Assembly (NCBI GenBank): GCA_033239125.1
Contig: BSWB01000002.1
Coordinates: 89,152,560 to 89,216,559, forward strand
DNA from: Fagopyrum homotropicum
Taxonomy: Eukaryota; Streptophyta; Magnoliopsida; Caryophyllales; Polygonaceae
Length of the DNA: 64,000 nucleotides
Direction of reading: 5' to 3'
The position numbers and the translations under genes were made by a program. Shown piece after piece: positions 32,000 through 41,876 of the stretch. The first letter of the stretch is position 1; each line of letters opens with the position of its first letter. The notes below the pieces were generated by a model. That model was not told the origin of the DNA and made no database searches. It saw only the letters and a list, made by a program, of their open reading frames with translations.

Positions 32000-34000
32000 C
32001 AAGGAAACAATAATTGTATTTGGATGTTCAATTCCTTTGTTCCGAACGAAAGTTCCGGTTTATAGTTTTTTCCACCTTGACTGTACAGATGGTTCAAGTC
32101 ATCATTTTTACATGCGCTTGGTTTGTGGCTTTGTAGGCTCCACAAATCGCACTTGAGTTCGCTTACTATCATTTTTGTAAAAACATGTTGTTGGTTCCCC
32201 TTTGCTAAGTTATGATGCATAATCATATCGTAGTTTTCCTCCAGAGCGGTGATAAAGTCTGATGGACCCCATTTTATATAGTACATCGAACACCTTTTGA
32301 TATTACCAAATAATTTCTTTGATCGAAGGTTCAATTCATTTGTAAACATATAATTGTGTTGTACTTCCTTAATGGTGTTCTTGTTGTTTCCTGGGATGCA
32401 AATAAAATAGTACCTCATCCAACTCCAAACGTGGTTCGTCATCTTATTATCCAAATTGTTTACCATCATAATGCTTGACATTCCCACAACCCTTCCATTA
32501 CTAAACACATTTTGTAGTAAATACTTACAATGGAAGTTTGTTACATATTTATTCCATGAACTAAAATAGCTCCTGACTCCCAAAACTGGTGCGCACTCAA
32601 GATTGTTCTGCTCTAGACGGGGGCTTTAACATAGTTGCCTTGCTATTTGTTTCCATCACCTTGTTGGTTTTGTTTTTCCATGCACACCATTCTTACTATT
32701 ACCTGTACTCCAAACATCTTGTTTCCATGAGTTACTTAGCATTTGTGCACCGCATTGCAATAAACAAAATCTAAAAACATCGGATTTCGCATCCAGATTA
32801 GTACCATCAATTTTTGTTCTTTTGGTTCCAACATTGTTCCTTGTAGGTACAATTACTCTATTTTTTTGGCCAATATCGACCACGTTGATGATGTTCTACC
32901 TGTTGACTAAAGTAGTCCCTTGGAAATTTGCTACCTTGTTCCTTTACCATACAGTTCTGAATTGTGCTTGAGTCGATTATTGTGCTGCCGATTCTTTTTT
33001 CTTTGACAATTTGTGCCCTCATCTTTTGGTCTAACATGATGGTCCTCGTATTCCTTCTATGTACAAACACCGCTACTTTCCTTGTGTTTTTTAGCAATTG
33101 CGTACAAGTCTGTGAACAACAGAGTTCAGCCAATCCTTGTTCTCAACTATATCTACGCAATGTAGAATGCTATTTGTTCTAGGAGGATACATGGGGGGGG
33201 GGGGGTTGGTTCTAGAGTTTATCAAAATTGATATGTGGTGTAAGAAACTAGAAGATTTAACAACGCAGTAAATCCAACTATGTATCAGTTCACTATAAAT
33301 TTTTTGTGCTTTAGTATAGGAATGTATGTTCCTTCTTTCTCTAGACATTCCACACATCAAAATCAGCATCACAGGTTCTTTAATTCCACCTACGGACTCA
33401 TTACTTCCCTGGAAAAGACAAGGATTTGTGACTCGGAAAGAGTTTCAAGAGGAGTTAGAGTTTATACCTATTTGGTCGATAATATGTCTCAGTTTCTTCC
33501 TCCAGGGAAGTTTGCCAAAATCCCTCAAAGAAGCGATCGACATCAGACTTCCTTTCATCACGATATAAGCCTTCATCCCTAATTGAAAGAGAATGAAACA
33601 ACCCCTTTGATTTCCTTTCTTCATCCTTGTACTGGTATCCTTTTTGAGACCTTCGAGAAGCCATTGATAGCCTCGAAATACCTTTGCTGTGGTTCCTTGT
33701 TTAAAATCGACGAAATTGGCTTTTGGACGCTCTCCCCCTAGTCTTCATTTGGGGCCGAATCAACCCGGCATTCTTCTTCTGAGTCTGCGTCCTTGCTTTA
33801 TCAACCGGCTTCAGAGCTTCATCTTTTTTCGAATTCATGGTATTGAAGAGGCTTAATTGATCGAGCTCTAGAGTAATAAAAGTTGTCGGTGACTTGCTTT
33901 TGGTTTTGGAGAATCGATTGGGGAAGGTGGCGGCTAAGGTTTCAGGGTATTGAGCGGGATGAGCTGCGATCCCTTCCGCGCGTGTTAGCGCGTTCTTCAT
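31999..34000 (-). pseudogene. LINE ORF1, degenerate
   Basis: Pieces in three frames fill this interval: MKNALTRAEG at 34000, then RDERKSDVDRFFEGFW near 33530, and an open 195-codon C-terminal piece from 32583 to 31999 (MGVRSYFSSWNK onward). I recognise no CCHC knuckle. Position, basic character and its end at the ORF2 start identify it as ORF1, the RNA-binding partner. Its stop TGA (32001-31999) overlaps the ORF2 ATG (31999-31997) as TGATG. A run of about 13 G at 33193-33205 is within it. Confidence 0.7.
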
Positions 34001-34015
34001 TTTGGAATTTGGGTT

Positions 34016-34031
34016 TTCTGACCCGATTTTT
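34016..34031. repeat. SINE target-site duplication, left copy
   Basis: TTCTGACCCGATTTTT, repeated at 34199-34214. Confidence 0.85.
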
Positions 34032-34198
34032 TTTTTTTGAAAGGTTGGTAAGTAACTTCCGGTTCGATTGGCTTCGCCGCCCTACATCCGGGACGGGAAT
34101 AATTCGCCCATTGCTGGGAGATACCCTCCCAATATCAGTTTTTTCCATACATGTCGCCAGGAGGATTCGAACTCGAATCTCCAAGCTAGCCACTTAAG
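34032..34198 (-). mobile_element. tRNA-derived SINE
   Basis: About 167 bp on the minus strand between 16-bp direct repeats. Its 5' end has an A-box-like TGGCTAGCTTGG (34181-34192) and a B-box-like AGTTCGAATCC (34163-34173), the internal RNA polymerase III promoter of tRNA-derived SINEs. It ends in an A run next to the left repeat. It inserted near the 5' end of the LINE, so it is younger than the LINE. SINEs use LINE machinery in trans. Confidence 0.85.
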
Positions 34199-34214
34199 TT
34201 CTGACCCGATTTTT
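34199..34214. repeat. SINE target-site duplication, right copy
   Basis: TTCTGACCCGATTTTT, identical to 34016-34031. Confidence 0.85.
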
Positions 34215-34237
34215 ATTTTTAGCGTGTTTCATCTCTT

Positions 34238-34253
34238 GGCTAGGATTGACATT
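34238..34253. repeat. LINE target-site duplication, right copy
   Basis: GGCTAGGATTGACATT, identical to 11680-11695; it marks the 5' end of the LINE. Confidence 0.9.
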
Positions 34254-34578
34254 GAAATTGTCTTCCCTGACCGCAACTCCATAAAAACGAGAAAAATAAA
34301 TAACGAATGAGAAGGTGAAACTCCAGAAGGGGAAACTGGCACCCTCCTTGCCGACCACACTTTTCTTTCGGTGGTCCTGCCTGTCTGCTTTTCCTTTTTC
34401 CCTCCTCTTTCAATCGATCGCTTTGTCCCCAAAATCTCGCTTCGCAAACCCTCATTCCAGCTCCGATGACGGATTTCAGCCTCTAATTAATCCTCTTCTT
34501 CATAATCCATACCATCTGCCATGCAAATGAGAGCTTAAACCTTTTCGAACGCAGGAATTTATACAACGGAACAAAAAG
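34254..34578 (+). promoter_or_regulatory. Putative former promoter/5' leader of the XXT gene
   Basis: The 325 bp between the LINE and the XXT start codon contain a CATAAAAAC stretch (34281-34289) and long pyrimidine runs (about 34365-34412), typical of plant core promoters and leaders. No TE features are seen. The LINE insertion separated this part from whatever lay upstream (now at 11294-11679). Function is inferred only from position and composition. Confidence 0.45.
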
Positions 34579-34774
34579 ATGATAGAGAGGCTCTTGGGAG
34601 CTCGTCAAGCTCGGAGGCTCTACAGATTCGTCCGCCATTGTAAGGTCACCGTCCTTTGCCTGTTGCTCACCGTCCTTGTCCTCCGCGGCACAATAGGCGT
34701 TGGTAAATTCGGGACCCCAGAGTAGGACTTGGTCGAAATCCGTAAGTTGTACTCCAGGAAGCATGCCGAGCCTT
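34579..34774 (+). pseudogene. Xyloglucan 6-xylosyltransferase (GT34) N-terminal fragment
   Basis: Sixty-five codons read like the N-terminus of plant XXT proteins, Golgi type II membrane enzymes that add xylose from UDP-xylose to the xyloglucan backbone. Visible are MIERLLGAR, a basic region, a membrane anchor (residues about 23-41, VTVLCLLLTVLVLRGTIG) and the family signature GKFGTPE at 42-48. Codon 49 is TAG (34723-34725) where the family has Gln. Then DLVEIRKLYSRKHAEP follows in frame before the copia-type LTR starts at 34775. The catalytic domain is absent and not found elsewhere in the window. The match is from memory of the family, not a search. Confidence 0.85.
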
Positions 34775-35493
34775 TGAAGGAATTGTGTCCTTTATCCAAG
34801 GTGCAATTACTGATGATGAGATATGACATTAAATATAGGGATATATATAATCCGATAATATTAGGGGTCATGGCGTTTTGCTAGAAGCTAACCATGATCG
34901 GTACATTTATATGATAAAATGTGTTGCTAGTATTATCGGGTCCTACGAGGTCACACCATAACGAGCAAGAGAACTGAATCAATTAATGAGAAAATTACCA
35001 TATAGGAGTATATGGTGGAAAAGGATATATTTTGTAGGAGTACAAAATATATTTTGGAGTTGGTAATTAATAATAGATAAGGGATTATTTATTTATTAAT
35101 TACTAAGCATATATCTTATATTTTAAGGTCGGGCTTTTTAATAGTTAAAAAGCCCAACCCTAATTTTATATATTCGATCGATTAGGAGGATTTCACGTAA
35201 GAAAAAACCAGCCGCCGTGTATCACATATACCGTACATGTTCTTCCTCTTCGATCCCTCTCTCAAAAGCTTCATCCTTTTTCTAGCAATCGAAGGTTAAG
35301 GCGATTCTTGTTCAGTCTCGGGTGGACCAAATAGAGGAGTTGGAACTCTACATATCCTTGAAGGAGTTATTGAACACGCATCAAAAGGTATTCCTTTTCC
35401 CCCTTATCTAATCTATTATGCATGCGATCCGTGTTTAGATGTTTAGGAAATCGTTTCCTGAAATTCCGTTTTTACACATCTAAAATCCCAACA
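34775..35493 (+). repeat. Ty1/copia-type 5' LTR (about 719 bp)
   Basis: It ends AATCCCAACA and is followed after one base by a tRNA-Met primer-binding site, a classic copia arrangement. The start is set at TGAAGGAATTGTGTCC, where XXT similarity stops; many copia LTRs begin with a similar TG..GGAATTGTGTCC. It includes GGGTCCTACGAGGTCACACC. No second LTR is seen in the window, so the left boundary and the target duplication (GCCTT?) are unverified. Confidence 0.7.
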
Positions 35494-35494
35494 G

Positions 35495-35507
35495 TGGTAT
35501 CAGAGCC
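35495..35507 (+). other. Copia-type primer-binding site
   Basis: TGGTATCAGAGCC, complementary to the initiator tRNA-Met 3' end. Confidence 0.85.
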
Positions 35508-37450
35508 TCTTGCATAAATTGATTAGATCAAATTAAAAAGGCCATGTTTGATGCATGTATTGATTGTTTTATTTCGATTATGAAAGAAATTGTTTGTATG
35601 GATTAATTTGCATAATTAGATTAAGGTCTAAAATTAGATGCTTAATGATGATTAAGCAAAAGTGATATGATTAATTAACAAAGGAAATTGTTTCCTGAGT
35701 ATCGTAGCTTTCGGCATGGCCGAAACTTGGGCAGGTTACAAATTGTTTTAATTATGATTAAAAATAAAGATTTAATTCTTAATAATGATTAAGAAAATTA
35801 AGCAATCACCATGGCTTAGTAGCATCATGATGCTACGGCATTAGGTTTTCTAATTTCAATTTTTTTATTTTTTGGGTTTTATTTATTATTTTATTAATTA
35901 TCTAATAAGATTAGTTAATTATCTAAATAATAATATTTGTTTCCAAAAGATATTATATATGATATGATATCTAGATAAATATGATTTATCAAGTTGAAAA
36001 TAAATAAATTTAATTTGTTAAGATATGAGATATTTTAACTTAGTTAAATTATATCCTAAAATAAAAAGATAAGATTTGCTTCCTAAAAGATATTATATGA
36101 GATATTATATCTAGATAAATATGATTTATTAAGATGGAAACAAATAAATTTAAATTTGTTAAGATATGAGATATTTTAACTTAGTTAAATTATATCTTAA
36201 AATTAAAAGATATTATATGAGATATTCTATCTAGATAAATATGATTTATTTTCCTTTTGAAATAATTTTTTTTTAGGATAAATATGATTTATCTTATTTG
36301 GAGATTATAATTTAATTATATTAGGATATATGATATCTTACTTGATTAAATTTTATCTTAAAATAAAAGATGCCCACCTTTTATGGAAAATTGCTTATTT
36401 TTTATATGAGGTCTTAATTTAGAAATGTTCTAAATTTTGACAAGTTACTAAAATAATAAATATGTCTATTCTTAGCAATGATCTAACATTAGAAACGTTC
36501 TAATATTAGCTACTTACTAATTTTAGAAAGTTACCATAAATAGAAAGTTACTAATTTTGGAAAGGTTCCGAATTTAGAAATTTTACACCTTTAGCATTTT
36601 AATGATTAATATATGATATTAATACCATACACAATATGATTGATTGAAACAATACCGGAAAGGAGTTTCCAATTCTATTTTTTTCCCCTTTATGTGATAA
36701 AGTGGTTATGTGTATTTTTTTTTAAATATCATATATGTCATGCTTGTATGTATGTGTATGGTGATATGCTCGTGTAGCCGGTTACTAGTATGGCCCCAAT
36801 CTTAGGATAGTTAAATATGATCTACGCATCGTTATGGTTTTATTGTACACGATCTGCGTATCGTTATGTATTTTTGTAATTTTCAATTTCTGCAAGAGTT
36901 ATTTTAAATTCATTATACAAGAAGACCAAAGTCCTAAGGAGCCCGAAGGATGGAGATCCATGGAGGTCCAAGAATGAAGATTCTTTTTTAGGTTCCATAC
37001 TAGGAACCATTTATTTAATGCGTTTTTTTTAAATGCCTTAAATTCCCACTTGTGTATGCTTGTTTGTTATTTTTGCTATGAGTTCACTTTAAAATAACAA
37101 CCTCGCATGCTTAAAAACGTCCCTTAAAAGAATATTGAAAATTGTCTTCCCATTTCATAACCGATCCCTATCTAGGAATTTGTAGGATAGGTTCCGTCAA
37201 AGCGGGGTGTCCTTACTTTGACCTAGATATATTGCGGGTATGCTCATACTAAGGGGCATGCTGCTTTGATATGGTTAACTCAACAAAAGACCAAAAGATA
37301 AAGTTTTGGATTTTGAGACATAAGGGTGAGTTCACATGAGATGTGTTCCCATCAACCAAGAATTATAAGGAGTTATAATTAGTAAAGGAGTTTACTTACC
37401 TTGATTATATGAGACTTAGGGCAGTGCCAAAGTACGCTAAGGTTCATATA
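35508..37450 (+). mobile_element. Non-coding AT-rich interior of the copia-type element
   Basis: Nearly 2 kb downstream of the primer-binding site without any frame resembling gag, protease, integrase or RT. It is strongly AT-rich to about 36700 and less so afterwards. The lack of coding sequence suggests a large non-autonomous derivative (LARD-like) or a long leader of an element whose coding part was lost. The right end is not defined; it runs towards C1. Confidence 0.5.
35937..36255. repeat. Direct repeats of about 140 bp, AT-rich
   Basis: The string AAAAGATATTATAT with TCTAGATAAATATGATTTAT recurs at about 35945, 36085 and 36207. Between them the text (TTGTTAAGATATGAGATAT, then ACTTAGTTAAATTATATC) is also repeated. 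Copies 1 and 2 are offset by 140 bp; the third is partial. Confidence 0.75.
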
Positions 37451-37520
37451 TGATAGGATCTTGGAATCATTTTTACTTACTAAGGGAATTGATAATATGA
37501 GTAGAAATGTGCAAAAACTT

Positions 37521-37640
37521 CAATTGTTTATAATTGTTATAACAGTTTATAGCTTTTTCAAAATCAATCATAACTTATCTGCAAAATCAATCATAACTTT
37601 TGCAAAATCAATTGTTTATAATTGTTATTCCGAATCTTCT
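37521..37640. repeat. Short direct repeats
   Basis: CAATTGTTTATAATTGTTAT occurs at about 37520 and 37609, and CAAAATCAATCATAACTT at about 37559 and 37583. It is a small local duplication in non-coding sequence. Confidence 0.65.
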
Positions 37641-37679
37641 TTCAGATCGTCAATCGGGTTAGTAACGAATAAGTTATGA

Positions 37680-38869
37680 ATTTATTCGTTTTTTGTACTG
37701 CGATTTGGCCTAAATTGACCTTTGGCTTGTCAAAATGGATAATTAGAAATTCCATTATGGTCATTATATTATTCTGGTGTTTATGGGATGTTTGTTTGAT
37801 GAAATCTGCTTACAAATGGGTTTAGAAATTGCCTGCGGGCAAAACGTTATTCTGATAAAATTTAATTAATTAATTAAAGGTTAATTAATTACATTAGGAT
37901 TAGAATTGAGATTGAGGAATGTTGATTAGATGCTATCTTGAGATTTGAGGAATTGTGAGTTATATTGAGGATCTTGAGGTTTAGATCCAGGGTATGGGAT
38001 GGTTGTGGTTATGAGGTAGGAGACGCGTCTCATAACCCTTTGCAGCGTTTGATATATTGTGTGCCTTGCTTATGCAAGTGTTGATCATTTCCTCAAAGGG
38101 AAACTGTGACGTGGTACAGGATTACGAGTATTTCAGGTAAGTCCATTGAACTTACTTAGCATGCAGTTGTGGATTTGAGTGGTTGTGATGGTTTTGTGTG
38201 TGCTCATATGATTGATACCTAAACCGCACTAGGATGACCACTTTATTACGTTAAAAGGCCCAAGTGTATTATAACGGGTCGTGACCACTTGCTGGAAGCT
38301 CGCCGAGAGTGGAAGGAGGTGCTCGGAAGCCAGTAGCTCAGGGGGGAGGTAGATCCTCATGCAACACCTGAGTTAAAGGGGGAAGAGACGGGGTTCTTTA
38401 GGCTCCTCGTGTCACAAAGAATTTGAATTGGTATTGAATCATTTAATTAAAGATAATAACGGTTGTGTGTGGCATTGCATGTTGTGAGGTGTTGTTGTGT
38501 ATTTGTGCTATTACTTCATTCTTATTCATTTATGTTAGCTAACGGTTTATACCGTGTTGTAGTTGATCTGCAGGATAGGAAGATTGCAGAGTGAGTCAGA
38601 TAGGTGATCAGCCGAGGGCTTCAGTACACTAGGTTGTTCGTGGGATATGGGATATTTTGTACTCTTTGGATCTATTGATCCTGTTTTGTACTCGACTATG
38701 ATGTTGTAAACCTTTTGATGTATATATTGTACAGTTTATGTATTTGGTTTTTATCTATCTGTGTCTTGTTGGAAGATCCAATGGATTTGTTGTCAGGCTA
38801 GGGTCAGGATCCATTTTGAGATCGTAGCCCATTGTGGCGCCCCGAGTCCCGTGGATTCGGGGTGTTACA
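37680..38869 (+). repeat. C1 5' LTR (left limit a guess)
   Basis: The right end is clear: GTGGATTCGGGGTGTTACA at 38869, the usual end of Tekay-like LTRs, followed by a primer-binding site. I could not find the LTR start, since no second copy lies in the window; the given start is only where sequence stops resembling the copia interior. No gene is visible in the interval. Confidence 0.45.
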
Positions 38870-38873
38870 AAGT

Positions 38874-38887
38874 TGGTATTAGAGCCT
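38874..38887 (+). other. C1 primer-binding site
   Basis: TGGTATTAGAGCCT, one mismatch from the tRNA-Met complement TGGTATCAGAGCC, four bases after the LTR. Confidence 0.75.
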
Positions 38888-39062
38888 TAGGTTGACAATA
38901 ATGACACTTGCAATCTGCAATAAAGGTGGAGCGGATAAATAACCAGAACCCGAAAGGGGTTTGACGTTTGAAAAGGATTTTGGTTTTGCAAGAGTACAGT
39001 GTTTTGGGATAGTGTGTACGGAAAGCCATCACCCTTCTTAGGATCTCGAAAATATAAAAATA

Positions 39063-39101
39063 TATATAGATATCTATTATGTGATGCTATGTTGCATGTG
39101 A

Positions 39102-39135
<34 letters not shown>

Positions 39136-39174
39136 TCACATTCAACATAGCATCACATAATAGATATCTATATA
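39063..39174. repeat. 112-bp palindrome in the C1 leader
   Basis: Left arm 39063-39103 and right arm 39134-39174 are inverted copies of 41 nt with a single mismatch (TTGCATGTG versus TTGAATGTG). They are joined by a pure (AT)n run of about 30 bp. It could be a tiny fold-back transposon or a replication-generated hairpin. Confidence 0.9.
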
Positions 39175-39206
39175 GCCTTATAGGATTAAGTGTACATACC
39201 CTACAA

Positions 39207-39624
39207 ATGGCTCAGACTGGAGCAACATCTGTAGTATGACGAGGTAGGGGAATACCCCCTCTTCCTCCAATGCTGTTAGGTCAGGGACCAGTTTCCGTTT
39301 TTGATCCGCCGGTAGCAGAGGACAGACTTGAGGAGTGTGATTACGTCTCGATGAGTGGACCCGAGTTTCGAGAATATATATACGTCAAGTACAAGAGGCT
39401 GTAAGAGAGGGTAGACCTACACCGGGTTTACCAACATCTGTGGGACCAACTGAAGCTTCCGGATCAAAGAAGAAACAACGGACCAAACTAGTGAGTGATG
39501 AAGCAGACCCTTCAAGTGTTAGACAGAGTCCGACACATAGATGTTTGAGTGATCCCTTGTCCACACGGACTTTTGATGGGATGAGATCATGTTTCAACTG
39601 TGGAGAGTTTGGACACCTCCTACT
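39207..39624 (+). pseudogene. C1 Gag remnant
   Basis: The ATG at 39207 starts MAQTGATSVV, then a TGA (from CGA by inference), then RGRGIPPLPPM, the start of a Tekay-like Gag. The capsid region is missing. A later frame reads VQEAVREGRPTPG, SGSKKKQRTK and the first half of a CCHC knuckle, CFNCGEFGHLL. Element B interrupts it at 39625. The pol part of the same element resumes at 52739. Confidence 0.7.
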
Positions 39625-40574
39625 TGATGCGGGAGCATCCAAGCCAACTAATGGAGGAAACATCCCAAACCTATCATGATGAAGGATCATTTGAGCTAAC
39701 TCCGTCTTTAATACCTGAGGGGGCTCTAAAAAGAGCTCAAGCTAAATGCCAAGCTCAGATGGATGCTCTTTTCCTAACCATGGTCCATGAAGCTCAAACA
39801 AGTCCATCTTCAACAAGTCTAAGGACCATCTTGTGGATCAGCCGCGAATACATACCAACCAAGATGATTAATGGAGCTTAAATTGTATTTCTAGTTGTTG
39901 GGCAGGCCTTGGAAAGCATTTCAAAGGACAGACAAAGGCCTTGAAATCAGATACAAGGGGCTTCACGTGTGTGCATGTGCATGGCTGAAAAATTCATTTA
40001 AGTATGTGGACGTGAGAGGCTGATTAGGAGAGTTTAATTAGGCCCATTTTTGTTCTATTTTGCTAGGCTTTTATTTAAATCTCTCTAAATGTAATTATTG
40101 TAATTATTTCTATTTTATGTTTTAGGAAGAAAAGGCATAGGATGTATAAAAGCCTTTTATCTCTTCATTTTGTAGTTAGACAAGTTTTATACAAGTTTTT
40201 CTGAGAGCATTTCAGAATTGAATCCAAGAGAATTCAATCATTCTTGTCTCATGAGTTTGTGTGTGATCTGGCTTTCTCGTTCTTGTGTATGTCAATCTCC
40301 TTCGGGATTGGTGTTGCAAGTCGAACAAGGCATCCTCTTCGTGCTCTTGATTCTCAGATCGATTGTGTGGAGTTGTAAGAAACGGGGTCGAATCGTTACT
40401 GGTTTGGTTCTTTGATCTCGAATCCAAGGGTTCTATCATTCTTCCTTTCGGTTCTTCTTGTCCCTTTCTGTTTTCTCATTTTCGATGTTGTCCATGTTTG
40501 TTAATTTTGTGTTCTTCATGCTTCAGAACAGGTTGTTCATCTAGATCCGTTCTTCACGGCTAATCCCCGTATCA
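39625..40574 (+). repeat. B 5' LTR (950 bp)
   Basis: It starts TGATGCGGGAGCATCC and ends CCCCGTATCA. The first part encodes a tail (PEGALKRAQAK, then ALFLTMVHEA, open to 39881) homologous to the LTR-encoded Pol tail of A, although B has no integrase. A TATAAAAG box is at 40145-40152. The last 60 bp resemble the A LTR end. Confidence 0.9.
40145..40152 (+). promoter_or_regulatory. TATA box in B 5' LTR
   Basis: TATAAAAG; the same motif is at 52036-52043 in the other B LTR. Likely core promoter. Confidence 0.6.
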
Positions 40575-40576
40575 AT

Positions 40577-40590
40577 TGGTATCAAAGAAC
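40577..40590 (+). other. B primer-binding site
   Basis: TGGTATCAAAGAAC, matching the tRNA-Met complement over the first eight bases with a G-to-A change afterwards. A2 has TGGTATCAGAG at the same place. Confidence 0.7.
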
Positions 40591-41198
40591 AGTTGACGTC
40601 CAACCACCAAAAAGAGTCGGTAAATTAATCATAAAATCACAAAAAGAGTCTTTTTGATCATTGCAATTGATCATTGTCTTTTGTTTGAGTCTATTTCCGT
40701 TTCTCTCTTCTACTCTAAGCTTTGTTTGAGTCTAACGAGTTTGTTCCTTGTTTGTGAGTTAAGGACACCGAAAACCACCATAGCACCAACACTAACCACC
40801 ATCACACCACCATCAGCCACCATTTTTCCCTCAGCCATATTAGCCACACTTGAACCAGTTGAACAAAAACTAAATGTGGCTGCTTCGCTCCTACATCCAG
40901 TACACGCAGAATTGAAGTTGAAGTAGAAGTAGATTGTTTCCCTACATCCAATACACGCCAAAATTGGAGTTGATTCAGCGTGTTTCCTACAAATCCGGCG
41001 CAAAGCTTGAAGCAGTTGTTTTCCTCCTACAAAACTGGCACTTAATCATTTGCAGTACGCGCAAAGTTTGTTGCTTCCCTGATTTGGTCTTATCCTGAAG
41101 ATTTGCAACAACTTGGCCCACGTTTATTTGCAAACAATTTGTTTTATATCTTTCAATTTTATTTCTTCTTATTTTCTGATTTCTTGAGTTATAAATTC

Positions 41199-41262
41199 AA
41201 AAAAAAAAGAAAGAAAAAAAAGAAGCAGAAAGAAATCCGAAATCAAAAAAGAAAAAGGAATC
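41199..41262 (+). repeat. Purine-rich tract in the B leader
   Basis: A and G almost exclusively (runs of A8-A10 with AGAAAG units). The A2 leader has a similar tract at 45020-45122 in the equivalent position. Confidence 0.7.
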
Positions 41263-41876
41263 AGATCTATTCATTTTATTTATTTTTTAGTCATAGTTTG
41301 TAATTAGCCTAGTGTTATTACAGTTGTTTTAGTGTTACTCAGCAACAAAGAGGACTTCAAGAAAGGACTTAATTCAAGTATCTCGTCTCATTGGAGGAAG
41401 AACCAAGCAATCTCGTTGAACCTATCTAGCCACACCTAGCTACTGTCCATTTTCGGCCATCAAACACCATACCTCAGCCTTCCTTAACCTCATCCTACGG
41501 TGTCTAGGGTTCACTTCTTGGGTCTTACGAGTAAGATCTCTCAAAACTTATCTTGAGTTCTAAATTTTGAGTCATTTAGTTGCATATAATATTCGTGCAA
41601 TTGTCCTTTCCGTTTGAGTCTTTTCTTCTATTTTTGTTGAGTCAAACACGTTTTTGAAGTGACTGAAATCGAATCTTGTTTCTATCTAAAAGCTTTAGTT
41701 TGATTAGGCATCGAACTCACGTGAGGTTTTTGATTAACACAAGACGAGCCATCAACAAGCTTGTATCACACCACTAGAGAGTGAGAGAAGCTTGTTTTCT
41801 GAGTGATACACTTGCGAGGTGATTTTTGTTTTATATAACCTAACGCGTTTGCTTATTGTGTTGAGTGTTTGGAATT

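Larger units (their letters stand above)
11696..34237 (-). mobile_element. Plant L1-type LINE, split by nested elements
   Basis: One non-LTR retrotransposon on the minus strand, bounded by a perfect 16-bp target duplication 22.5 kb apart. From 5' to 3' it has ORF1 (about 34000-32000), endonuclease (31999-30932), RT (30930-29745, continued 22091-20432), zf-RVT and RNase H (12689-11727), and a short A tail. It is interrupted by D1, D2, a SINE and a MITE-like element, and has a 537-bp internal duplication. Subtracting these leaves about 6.4 kb, a normal full length for a plant L1. Multiple frameshifts make it an old, dead copy. Confidence 0.88.

Noticed and set aside
33193..33205. Run of about 13 G as a possible G-quadruplex or boundary
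   Set aside because: A single homopolymer inside degenerate LINE ORF1; slippage is the simplest explanation.
34160..34195. Possible tRNA gene
   Set aside because: Only A- and B-box-like motifs are present; no cloverleaf is evident, and target duplications and an A tail mark it as a SINE.
34483..34764. 93-codon minus-strand frame over the XXT fragment
   Set aside because: The plus strand has the recognisable XXT N-terminus; the minus reading is a shadow.
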